Source of the DNA: Ferrovibrio sp036381655
GTDB lineage: Bacteria > Pseudomonadota > Alphaproteobacteria > Ferrovibrionales > Ferrovibrionaceae
Reading direction: 5' to 3'
NCBI RefSeq assembly: GCF_036381655.1
Contig: NZ_DASVCJ010000040.1
Span: forward strand, 1 to 64,000
Length of the DNA: 64,000 nt
The first letter of the stretch is position 1; every line of letters starts with the position of its first letter. The translations under genes and the position numbers were made by a program. Below are positions 7,495 through 14,573 of the stretch, piece after piece. The notes beneath the pieces were generated by a model that worked only from the letters and a program-made list of their open reading frames with translations, did no database searches and was not told where the DNA came from.

Positions 7495-8796
7495 TCAGCC
7501 CTGGTAGCCCAGCAACCGGGGGAACCAGAGCACGAGGTCTGGAATAAGCGTGATCAGCGCCAGCGCGCCGAGCAGCGCAAGCAGAAAGGGAATGACGTCG
7601 CGGACCGTGTCGCGGATCGGCACGCCGGAAATCCGCGTCATGACGAAGAGCAGCAGGCCGTAGGGCGGCGTGATCAGGCCGATCATGATGTTGACGACGA
7701 CGACGACGCCGAAATGCACCATGTCGATGCCGAGGCTCTTGGCGGTCGGAATCAACACCGGCACGACGACCAGCAGGATCGTGGTGCCTTCGAGGATACA
7801 GCCGAGCACAAGCAGCAGGATATTGACCAGGATCAGGAAGGTCAGCGGCGACAGCTGCCAGGCGACGAGCAGATGCCTGATGGACTCCGGGATGTTCTCG
7901 ACGGTCACGACGTAGTTGAACACCAGGGCGCCGGCGATCAGCATGCCGATCGAGGCCGAGGTGCGGGCGCTGTCGAGGATCGAACGGTAGAAGGCTTTCA
8001 GGCTGACCGCCCGATAGAGCGACGCCGAGATGACGAGCGCATAGGCGGCGGCGACGGCGGCGGCTTCGGTCGGCGTCGCCACGCCGCTATAGATGCCACC
8101 GAGCAGCACCACCGGCATCATCAAGGTGGGAAAAGCGCGCCAGGTGATGCCCGGCAGCTTGCGCAGCGGAACCGGCGGCTCGACGGGCAGCTTCTCCCGC
8201 CGCGCGCTCAGGAACACCATGACCATCAGGCCGCCCGCCATCAGAAGGCCGGGAACCACGCCGCCGAGGAAGAGGTAGCCGATCGAGGCATCCGAAACCA
8301 GGGCGTAAATGATCATCGGGATCGAAGGCGGGATGATCGGGCCGATGACGGCCGTGGCGGCGATCAGCGCGGCGGCAAAGCTGGAACGGTATTTGCCGTC
8401 TGCCGTCATCATGCTGAACATCATCTTTCCCGGCCCGGCGGCATCGGCGATGGCCGAGCCGGACATGCCGGCGAAGATGATCGCCTGCAGCACGCAGACC
8501 TGGGCGAGGCCGCCGCGAAAACGGCCGACGATGGCATTGCAGAACCGCAGCATGCGGTCGGTCATCGAGCCGATATTCATCAGTTCGGCGGCCAGAATGA
8601 ACAGCGGCACCGCGAGAATGATGTAGTTCGAATAGAGCCCGTTCAGCAGCTGCTCGGCCGCGGTGCCCATGTCGAGCCCGGCGAGCAGCAGATACAGGAT
8701 CGAGCCGGCGATCATGGCATGGCCGATCGGCAGCCCGAGCAGGGCGAGGACGGAGATCGTTACGATCGAGACCGAGAAAGGACTGGCGAGAGTCAT
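7495..8796 (-). CDS. dctM: TRAP transporter large permease subunit (DctM)
   Basis: The product is 433 residues with roughly twelve hydrophobic segments. This is the large membrane subunit of a tripartite ATP-independent periplasmic transporter, which drives substrate import with the sodium or proton gradient. Family motifs are visible: AGMSGSAIADAAGPGKMM, IGPIIPPSIPMIIYAL, GVATPTEAAAVAAAYAL and GLITPPYGLLLFV. The ATG at 8796 overlaps the dctQ stop as ATGA, so translation is coupled. The genes around it (aroE-like, aroQ) suggest the substrate is quinate, shikimate or a related hydroaromatic acid. This is inferred from context only. Confidence 0.92.
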   Translation of the reverse strand: MTLASPFSVSIVTISVLALLGLPIGHAMIAGSILYLLLAGLDMGTAAEQLLNGLYSNYIILAVPLFILAAELMNIGSMTDRMLRFCNAIVGRFRGGLAQVCVLQAIIFAGMSGSAIADAAGPGKMMFSMMTADGKYRSSFAAALIAATAVIGPIIPPSIPMIIYALVSDASIGYLFLGGVVPGLLMAGGLMVMVFLSARREKLPVEPPVPLRKLPGITWRAFPTLMMPVVLLGGIYSGVATPTEAAAVAAAYALVISASLYRAVSLKAFYRSILDSARTSASIGMLIAGALVFNYVVTVENIPESIRHLLVAWQLSPLTFLILVNILLLVLGCILEGTTILLVVVPVLIPTAKSLGIDMVHFGVVVVVNIMIGLITPPYGLLLFVMTRISGVPIRDTVRDVIPFLLALLGALALITLIPDLVLWFPRLLGYQG

Positions 8797-9311
8797 GGAC
8801 GATCCGCTGCCTCCGCCGGGGTTGTCGCCGCCGGGGTCGAGCCGCGGATGGCGCGCCAGCCGAGCCACAGATAGCGGATCAGCGCGCCGGCGACGAAGAC
8901 AATGTAGATCGAGAACAGCCAGTCGAAGCGGATGCCGAGATAGGCCGTCTTCTCCACCTTCATGAAGGTGACGTAGTCGAAAGCGGCTGGAAAGGACAGG
9001 CCGTACAGCACGATCAGCGCCGCCGCCGAGAGCAGCAGCATCGCGCGGCGCAGCCTGGGCCCGGCACCGGCATAGATGAGGTCGAAACGGATTTCCTCGT
9101 CCTCGCGCAACACGAAGGCCGCGCCCCAGAGCAGCAGCCAGATCCACAGCACCACGCTGATTTCATTGGTCCAGCCGATCGGGAAGTTCATCAGGTAGCG
9201 GAAGGCGATCTGCAGGATGAAGGCGACGAACATCGCCAGCTGCATCGCGGCAAGGATGTTTTCGGCGCGGCGGTAAAGCCAGCCGCCGATCCGGAGCAGG
9301 GTTGGATGCAA
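8793..9311 (-). CDS. dctQ: TRAP transporter small permease subunit (DctQ)
   Basis: The product has four transmembrane helices and the DctQ signature FRYLMNFPIGWTNEISVVLWIWLLL, reported here as two parts (FRYLMNFPIGW and NEISVVLWIWLLL). I choose the TTG at 9311, preceded by GGAGATCGG, giving 172 residues. The in-frame ATG codons at 9371 and 9353 fall in or before a perfect 10-bp hairpin (9341-9366) that sits between dctP and dctQ. DctQ links the binding protein to DctM. If an ATG start were used, the first 10-20 residues would be encoded by the hairpin, which is unlikely. Start confidence is moderate; family confidence is high. Confidence 0.85.
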   Translation of the reverse strand: MHPTLLRIGGWLYRRAENILAAMQLAMFVAFILQIAFRYLMNFPIGWTNEISVVLWIWLLLWGAAFVLREDEEIRFDLIYAGAGPRLRRAMLLLSAAALIVLYGLSFPAAFDYVTFMKVEKTAYLGIRFDWLFSIYIVFVAGALIRYLWLGWRAIRGSTPAATTPAEAADRP

Positions 9312-9340
9312 GGCCGATCTCCGCTGACTGGCAAACGAAG

Positions 9341-9366
9341 GCCCTGGCGGCATGTCCCGCCAGGGC
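9341..9366 (-). promoter_or_regulatory. Perfect intercistronic hairpin between dctP and dctQ
   Basis: GCCCTGGCGG and its exact reverse complement flank a 6-nt loop, with no T-run after it. Such hairpins after a binding-protein gene usually protect the upstream mRNA from 3' exonucleases or partly stop transcription. The binding protein is then made in excess over the membrane subunits. Confidence 0.75.
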
Positions 9367-9379
9367 GCCATCTACTCTG

Positions 9380-10378
9380 TTAGAGCGCGTTGATCTTGTC
9401 GACCATGCCTTTCGGCCAGTCCTTGGCCAGATCGGATTTCAGGTATTTCTCCTGGGCGTATTTGCGGAACGCCGCCTGATCCGGCTCGTAGATCTTCAGG
9501 CCCTTGCTCTTGAAGAAGGCGACCAGATCCTTCTCGCGCGCCAGATGCTTCTTGGTCGAGAAGTCGATGGCGGAATCGGCCGCCGCCTGGAAGCGCTTCT
9601 GCACGTCCGGCGCCATGCCTTTCCAGACCTTGTTCGACACCGTCAGCAAATCGAAGCCGACCAGATGCGAGGTCATCACGATCTGCGACATCACCTCATA
9701 GAACTTCATGTTCTCGACATTCGGCAGCGGATTGTCCTGGCCGTCGATCGCGCCGGTCTGCAGGCCGGTATAGACTTCGGCATAGGCCATGGCGACCGGA
9801 TTGGCGCCGAGCGCCTCGCCGAGGAACTGCCAGGTCTCGCCCGGCGGCATGCGCAGCTTGATGCCGGCCATGTCGGCCGGCGTCGTGATCTTCTTGTCCG
9901 GCTTCAGCCCGACCTGGCGGGCGCCGAAATAGGTCGGCCCCAGAATGCGCACGCCGAGCTTGTCCTCGGTCATCTGCTTCATTTCCGCGCCGAGGTCGCT
10001 GGCGAAGAATTTCCGCAGATGGTCGGCATCGCGGAAAAGATAGGCTGCGGTCAGGATGGACCAGGCCGGAAGCTGCTTGGAGATGTCCTGCGGCGCGATA
10101 TTGCCCATTTCCAGGTTGCCGCGCTGCAGCGCGACGAGTTCGGTGCCCTGCTTGAACAGATTGCCGCCGTAATAGCCTTCGAACGCGAAATCGCCGGCGA
10201 TCGCGTCGGCGAATTTCTTCATCATTTCGGCGCGGATATCCTGTTCGGAGAAGACCGCCGAGAAGCGCAGCTTCGGCTTGCCGGCCGCCAGGGCCGGAAA
10301 ACTCACGCCAACCGTTGCGGCGGTGGCGGCAGCGGCGCTGGCCGCGAGAAAGCTGCGGCGCGTGGTGTGCTGTGTCAT
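9380..10378 (-). CDS. dctP: TRAP transporter periplasmic solute-binding protein (DctP family)
   Basis: The product is 332 residues. It starts with a twin-arginine signal (TRRSFLAASAAAATAAT) and an Ala-x-Ala-like cleavage region near residue 32, so it is exported. DctP-family landmarks include GIKLRMPPGETWQFLGEALGA, with the conserved Arg that binds a substrate carboxylate, and TGLQTGAIDGQDNPLPN. The ATG follows GGGAGGAATTAC. It lies 86 bp after the shikimate dehydrogenase gene and is first of the transporter genes. The conserved Arg fits a carboxylated substrate such as quinate or shikimate, but the sequence alone does not prove it. Confidence 0.92.
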   Translation of the reverse strand: MTQHTTRRSFLAASAAAATAATVGVSFPALAAGKPKLRFSAVFSEQDIRAEMMKKFADAIAGDFAFEGYYGGNLFKQGTELVALQRGNLEMGNIAPQDISKQLPAWSILTAAYLFRDADHLRKFFASDLGAEMKQMTEDKLGVRILGPTYFGARQVGLKPDKKITTPADMAGIKLRMPPGETWQFLGEALGANPVAMAYAEVYTGLQTGAIDGQDNPLPNVENMKFYEVMSQIVMTSHLVGFDLLTVSNKVWKGMAPDVQKRFQAAADSAIDFSTKKHLAREKDLVAFFKSKGLKIYEPDQAAFRKYAQEKYLKSDLAKDWPKGMVDKINAL

Positions 10379-10464
10379 TGTAATTCCTCCCTTTTTCTGA
10401 CCGCCGGTTGCGGTGATTTACGCCCGAGTTGATCCTTCCAATAGCTGCGGCGTCCCGGGCTGGT

Positions 10465-11385
10465 TCAAGCCGCCGCCTCGAAATGACTGGCCATGGCCTG
10501 CATGTCCGGCTTGCGGCCGGTAAACAGCTCGAATGCCCGCACCGCCTGGCCGATCGCCATGCCGGTGCCGCTCAAGACCCGGCAGCCTCTGGCGCGCGCG
10601 CAGCGCAGCAATTCGGTCTCGTCGGGAAAGTATATGATCTCCGCCACCCAATGGCGGGCCTGCAGATGCGCCGCCGGAAATGGCGTGCCGGGATACTTGG
10701 CCATGCCGACCGGGGTGGCATTCACGACCCCGTCCGCCGCGGCGAGCGCCGCCGCGGCATCCTCGCCCGCATGCACGCGCGCGCCCCAGACGGCCTGCAG
10801 GCGCGCGGCGAGGGCCTGCGCCCGGGCCGCGTCGCTGTCGATGACGGCCAGATCCTGAACGCCGAGTTCCATCAGGGCATGCGCGACCGCCGCGCCGGCG
10901 CCGCCGGCGCCGAACAGCACCGCCTTGCCGAGAGCGACCCCGGCCAGGCCGCTGCGGAAGCTTTCGGCAAAGCCCCAGCTATCGGTGTTATGGCCGGTGG
11001 TCCGTCCGCCGGCGATGACCACCGTGTTCACCGCGCCGATCGCCGCGGCGTCCGGCGACAGCGCATCGAGATGCGGGACGATCTGCTGTTTGAAGGGATG
11101 GGTGACGTTGAAGCCTTGAAAGCCGGCCGCCGCGCCGGCGGACAGGACCGCCGGCAGGGCGTCATCCGTCAGTTGCAGGCGGTCGAAATCGATCAGCAGA
11201 TAAGAGCAGCTGAGCCCGAGCCTTGCGGCTTCGCGTTCATGCATGACCGGCGACCGCGAGGCCTGGATGCCGCGGCCGATCAGGCCGACGAGCAGAGGCG
11301 GGCCGCCCGCCGGCATCCGCGCATTCGGATGTGCGGCAATCACGCCTCGCAGCAATGCCACGCAATTGTCGTGCTGGGCCGGCAC
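10465..11385 (-). CDS. aroE: Shikimate/quinate dehydrogenase (AroE family)
   Basis: The product is 306 residues. The substrate site has the S-R-S pattern (QASRSPVMH) near residue 43 and the catalytic Lys in NVTHPFKQQ. NTDSWGF supplies the Asn/Asp pair that binds the hydroxyls. The nucleotide motif is GAGGAGAAVAHAL. The GTG start at 11385 is preceded by GGAGGAAAT. It lacks a clear NADP-type Arg patch that I can confirm, so cofactor choice is open. As first gene of the operon with a TRAP importer and aroQ, and divergent from the TetR and QuiC-type genes, it most likely oxidises shikimate or quinate in catabolism rather than serving biosynthesis. Confidence 0.88.
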   Translation of the reverse strand: MPAQHDNCVALLRGVIAAHPNARMPAGGPPLLVGLIGRGIQASRSPVMHEREAARLGLSCSYLLIDFDRLQLTDDALPAVLSAGAAAGFQGFNVTHPFKQQIVPHLDALSPDAAAIGAVNTVVIAGGRTTGHNTDSWGFAESFRSGLAGVALGKAVLFGAGGAGAAVAHALMELGVQDLAVIDSDAARAQALAARLQAVWGARVHAGEDAAAALAAADGVVNATPVGMAKYPGTPFPAAHLQARHWVAEIIYFPDETELLRCARARGCRVLSGTGMAIGQAVRAFELFTGRKPDMQAMASHFEAAA

Positions 11386-11413
11386 ATTTCCTCCAGAACG
11401 GCTCTAGACTCAG

Positions 11414-11440
11414 AATGTACGGAATAGTTAGTTTAGTCAA
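11414..11440 (-). promoter_or_regulatory. Candidate promoter and operator of the aroE-dctPQM-aroQ operon
   Basis: On the minus strand TTGACT (11440-11435) is followed after 15 bp by TACATT (11419-11414). The spacer holds ACTAACTATTCCG (11432-11420), which matches 10 of 13 positions of a motif at 12316-12328 in the quiC-like promoter. The shared motif is a likely site for the TetR-family regulator encoded between them. The 15-bp spacing is shorter than ideal. Confidence 0.45.
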
Positions 11441-11604
11441 TGCGGGCGCCACACAATAAGGCCCGCGGCCGGCCGGCAGCAGCAAATCCTGTTTCTTTTC
11501 GTCGCCTTAGAGTATGCAAGACGGCGGTCCGGCGGCTGCGGCAGACGCGGTCCTTGGCGCCGGCCGAAACGACGGATGGGGAATTCGCGGGGACATGCAC
11601 GCCG

Positions 11605-12270
11605 ATGAATGACATATCGAAAGCTGGCCGGACCCGCCCGCCGCGCAAGCCCCGCAGCCCAGAGGCGACCAAGCAGGACATCATCGCGGTCGCCATGCGC
11701 GAATTCGCGCAGAACGGCCTTTCCGGGGCGCGGGTCGACGAGATCGCCGCCAAGACCGGCTCGAGCAAGCGGATGATCTACTACTATTTCGGCGACAAGG
11801 AAGGGCTATACCTCGCCGTGCTCGAGGAAGCCTATCGCAAGGTCCGCACCACCGAAGCGCAGCTCGATCTCGAGCATCTCCGCCCCGTCGAGGCGCTGCG
11901 CCGGCTGGTCGAATTCACCTTCGACCATCATACCTCCAACGAGGCCTTCATCCGCCTGGTGATGATCGAGAATATCCACCATGGCGCCTATCTCGCCCGT
12001 TCGAAGACCATCCAGGAACTGAACGTCTCGGCGATCGGCGAGCTGGAACGCGTCTATCAGCGCGGCCTGCAGGAAGGCGTGTTCCGCAAGGGGCTGAGCG
12101 CCATCGACCTGCACTGGCAGATCAGCGCGCTCTGCTTCTTCAACGTCTCCAACCGGGCGACCTTTTCGCAGATTTTCCGCGTCGATCTCTCCTCCAGAAA
12201 GGCGCTGGCCGCCCTACGCGGCCATGTCGTCGAGATGGTCCTGCGCAACGTGCTGAAATCGCCGGCATAG
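11605..12270 (+). CDS. TetR-family transcriptional regulator of the hydroaromatic locus
   Basis: The product is 221 residues. After a basic tail (GRTRPPRKPRSPEATKQD), the N-terminal helix-turn-helix lies at about 25-70 (FAQNGLSGARVDEIAAKTGS, then SKRMIYYYFGDKEGLY). The rest is a helical ligand-binding domain with the TetR C-terminal layout (FIRLVMIENIHHGAYLARS). The start ATG at 11605 follows GGGGACATGCACGCCG; an upstream in-frame frame from 11440 looks like non-coding DNA. It lies between the two catabolic units, and related motifs occur in both promoters, so it probably represses them until shikimate, quinate or dehydroshikimate binds. The ligand is inferred. Confidence 0.85.
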   Translation: MNDISKAGRTRPPRKPRSPEATKQDIIAVAMREFAQNGLSGARVDEIAAKTGSSKRMIYYYFGDKEGLYLAVLEEAYRKVRTTEAQLDLEHLRPVEALRRLVEFTFDHHTSNEAFIRLVMIENIHHGAYLARSKTIQELNVSAIGELERVYQRGLQEGVFRKGLSAIDLHWQISALCFFNVSNRATFSQIFRVDLSSRKALAALRGHVVEMVLRNVLKSPA

Positions 12271-12285
12271 GCCGGCGGGGCCTGT

Positions 12286-12329
12286 TTGACTCGGCAGCCT
12301 GCCGGACTATTATGTACTAACTGGTTCGC
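12286..12329 (+). promoter_or_regulatory. Promoter and candidate operator of the quiC-like gene
   Basis: TTGACT (12286-12291) and TATTAT (12308-12313) with a 16-bp spacer form a good sigma-70-type promoter. The spacer contains a perfect 13-bp palindrome, CGGCAGCCTGCCG (12292-12304). Just after the -10 lies ACTAACTGGTTCG (12316-12328), related to a motif in the divergent aroE promoter. Binding there would cover the transcription start. Confidence 0.6.
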
Positions 12330-12368
12330 TCATTGCGGAGACGGCTCGCCGCTGAGGGAGGCACGACC

Positions 12369-14258
12369 ATGAAAACCTCGATCGCCACCGTCACCATCAG
12401 CGGCACGCTTACCGAGAAGCTGCAGGCGATCGCCGCCGCCGGTTTCGAGGGCGTGGAGATTTTCGAGGCGGATTTCCTCGCCTTCGACGGCACGCCGCGC
12501 GAGGTGGGCCGCATCGTGCGCGATGCCGGCCTGCAGGTGACGCTGTTCCAGCCCTTCCGCGATTTCGAAGGCATGCCCGAGCCGCAGCGCAGCCGCATAT
12601 TCGACCGCGCCGAACGCAAATTCGACGTCATGCAGGACCTCGACACCGACCTGATGCTGGTCTGCTCCAATGTCTCGCCGCTGGCCTTGGGCGGCATCGA
12701 CCGCGCGGCGGAGGATTTCCACGAACTCGGCGAACGCGCCGCCCGGCGCGGCCTGCGCGTCGGCTACGAGGCGCTCGCCTGGGGCCGGCACATCAGCGAC
12801 CATCGCGACGCCTGGGAGATCGTGCGCCGCGCCGATCATCCCAATATCGGCCTGATTCTCGATTCCTTCCATACCCTGGCACGCAGGATCGATGTCGCGT
12901 CGATCCGCTCGATCCCGAAGGACAAGATCTTCATCGTGCAGGTCGCCGATGCGCCGCTGATCGAGATGGATCTTCTGCATTGGAGCCGGCATTACCGCAA
13001 CATGCCGGGCCAGGGCGACCTGCCGGTGGTCGATTTCATGCGCGCCGTGGCCGCCACCGGCTATGACGGCGTGCTGTCGCTCGAGATCTTCAACGACCAG
13101 TTCCGCGCCGGCTCGCCAAAAGTCATCGCCATCGACGGCAAGCGTTCGCTTGTCAACCTGATGGACCGCGTCTGCCGCGAGGAGCCCGGCATCCGCATGC
13201 CGGGACCGGCGATCCCCGACCGCATCCGCACCGAGGGCATCGAATTCGTCGAGTTCGCCGCCGACGAGAGCGAGGCAGCCGAACTGGAAACCCTGTTCCG
13301 CACGCTCGGCTTCCGGAAGGCCGGCCGCCACAAATCGAAGGATGTCACGCTCTGGCGCCAGGGCGGCATCAACCTGATCATCAATACCGAGCGCGAGGGC
13401 TTTGCCCATGCCGCCTATCTGATGCACGGCACGTCCGTCTGCGATATCGGCCTGCGCGTCGAAGACGCGCGGGACACCATGCAGCGCGCCCGCGCCCTCG
13501 GCGCGGAGCCTTTCGAGCAGCCGGTCGGACCCGGCGAACTCAGCATCCCGGCGATCCGCGGCGTGGGGGGCGGCGTGATGCATTTCATCGACGGCAAGAG
13601 CGACCTCGCCCGCGTCTGGGAGATCGAGTTCGAACCGGTCGCCGATGCGGCCGGCATCGCCCCTGCCGGGCTGGCCGCCATCGACCATATCGCGCAGTCG
13701 ATGAATTACGAGGAGATGCTGACCTGGATTCTGTTCTACACATCGATCTTCGCGACACGGAAGACGCCGATGGTGGATATCGTCGATCCGGCCGGCCTGG
13801 TCCGCAGCCAGGTGATCGAGAACGAAACCGGCAGCCTGCGCATCACGCTCAACGGCGCCGAAAACCACCGCACGCTTGCCGGCCGCTTCATCGCCGAAAG
13901 CTTCGGCTCGGCCGTGCAGCACCTCGCCTTCGCCACGGACGACATCTTCCGCACGGTCGCGGCGCTGAAGGCAAACGGCTTCCACCCGCTGACGATTTCG
14001 CCGAACTACTATGACGATATCGGCGTCCGCTTCGGCCTCGAGCCCGCGCTGCTCGACCGCCTGCGGTCGGAAAACATCCTCTACGACCGCGATGCCGGCG
14101 GCGAATATTTCCAGATCTACAGCCGGAATTACGGCGAGGGGTTCTTTTTCGAGGTCGTCGAGCGGCGCCGGTACGGCGGCTATGGCGCCGCCAACGCGCC
14201 GTTCCGCATCGCGGCCCAGAAACGGGAATTCCGCCCCGCGGACCGCCTTGAAATCTAG
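12369..14258 (+). CDS. quiC: 3-Dehydroshikimate dehydratase, QuiC1 type (sugar-isomerase domain fused to HPPD-like domain)
   Basis: The product is 629 residues. Residues 1-280 form a xylose-isomerase-like TIM barrel (GFEGVEIFEADFL, VGYEALAWGRHISDH, LSLEIFNDQF) with metal-binding Glu, Asp and His residues. This is the AsbF-like half that dehydrates 3-dehydroshikimate to protocatechuate. Residues about 290-620 are a vicinal-oxygen-chelate domain resembling 4-hydroxyphenylpyruvate dioxygenase (AIDHIAQSMNYEEML, VQHLAFATDDIF, GGEYFQIYSRN). Fusions of this kind are QuiC1 enzymes, in which the second domain need not be catalytic. The ATG at 12369 follows GGGAGG. With AroQ and the AroE-like enzyme it completes quinate/shikimate to protocatechuate. 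No protocatechuate dioxygenase genes are in the window. Confidence 0.85.
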   Translation: MKTSIATVTISGTLTEKLQAIAAAGFEGVEIFEADFLAFDGTPREVGRIVRDAGLQVTLFQPFRDFEGMPEPQRSRIFDRAERKFDVMQDLDTDLMLVCSNVSPLALGGIDRAAEDFHELGERAARRGLRVGYEALAWGRHISDHRDAWEIVRRADHPNIGLILDSFHTLARRIDVASIRSIPKDKIFIVQVADAPLIEMDLLHWSRHYRNMPGQGDLPVVDFMRAVAATGYDGVLSLEIFNDQFRAGSPKVIAIDGKRSLVNLMDRVCREEPGIRMPGPAIPDRIRTEGIEFVEFAADESEAAELETLFRTLGFRKAGRHKSKDVTLWRQGGINLIINTEREGFAHAAYLMHGTSVCDIGLRVEDARDTMQRARALGAEPFEQPVGPGELSIPAIRGVGGGVMHFIDGKSDLARVWEIEFEPVADAAGIAPAGLAAIDHIAQSMNYEEMLTWILFYTSIFATRKTPMVDIVDPAGLVRSQVIENETGSLRITLNGAENHRTLAGRFIAESFGSAVQHLAFATDDIFRTVAALKANGFHPLTISPNYYDDIGVRFGLEPALLDRLRSENILYDRDAGGEYFQIYSRNYGEGFFFEVVERRRYGGYGAANAPFRIAAQKREFRPADRLEI

Positions 14259-14302
14259 GCCCCTCCTCTAAGCCTTTGATAATGCGGCATTTACCGGCGC
14301 TG

Positions 14303-14353
14303 CGGCGGGATTCGCGGCGCGGCCCGGGCTTCCGCCTCAATTCCGCCGTTTTT
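14303..14353 (+). terminator. Rho-independent terminator after the quiC-like gene
   Basis: CGGCGGGATT (14303-14312) pairs with AATTCCGCCG (14339-14348), all ten positions with one G-T wobble. It is followed directly by TTTTT. It lies 44 bp after the stop codon. Confidence 0.7.
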
Positions 14354-14407
14354 GTCGGCCACAGTCATTCTCATTCAACAGGCCCCCTCTCAGCAGGCCC
14401 TGTTCCC

Positions 14408-14452
14408 GGGTCGCCCGCCGCCCCTCCCCCCCAGGCAGCCGGCGGGCGACCC
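14408..14452. promoter_or_regulatory. 13-bp perfect stem-loop in the leader of the GNAT-nitrilase gene
   Basis: GGGTCGCCCGCCG (14408-14420) and its exact complement (14440-14452) enclose a 19-nt pyrimidine-rich loop. There is no T-run. It lies in the 315-bp gene-free stretch 14259-14573, about 120 bp upstream of the next start, so it could act in the 5' untranslated RNA. Its role is unknown. Confidence 0.5.
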
Positions 14453-14573
14453 ACCTCCTCATGAGACCTAGGACCGGCATTCCGGGCTCCGTCTTTTCCC
14501 GCCATGGCGCTCGCCATGCGCCTTCCTGCTTGCCGTTCCGCCGCACAGAACAATCAGAAAAAACGAGTCTGCG

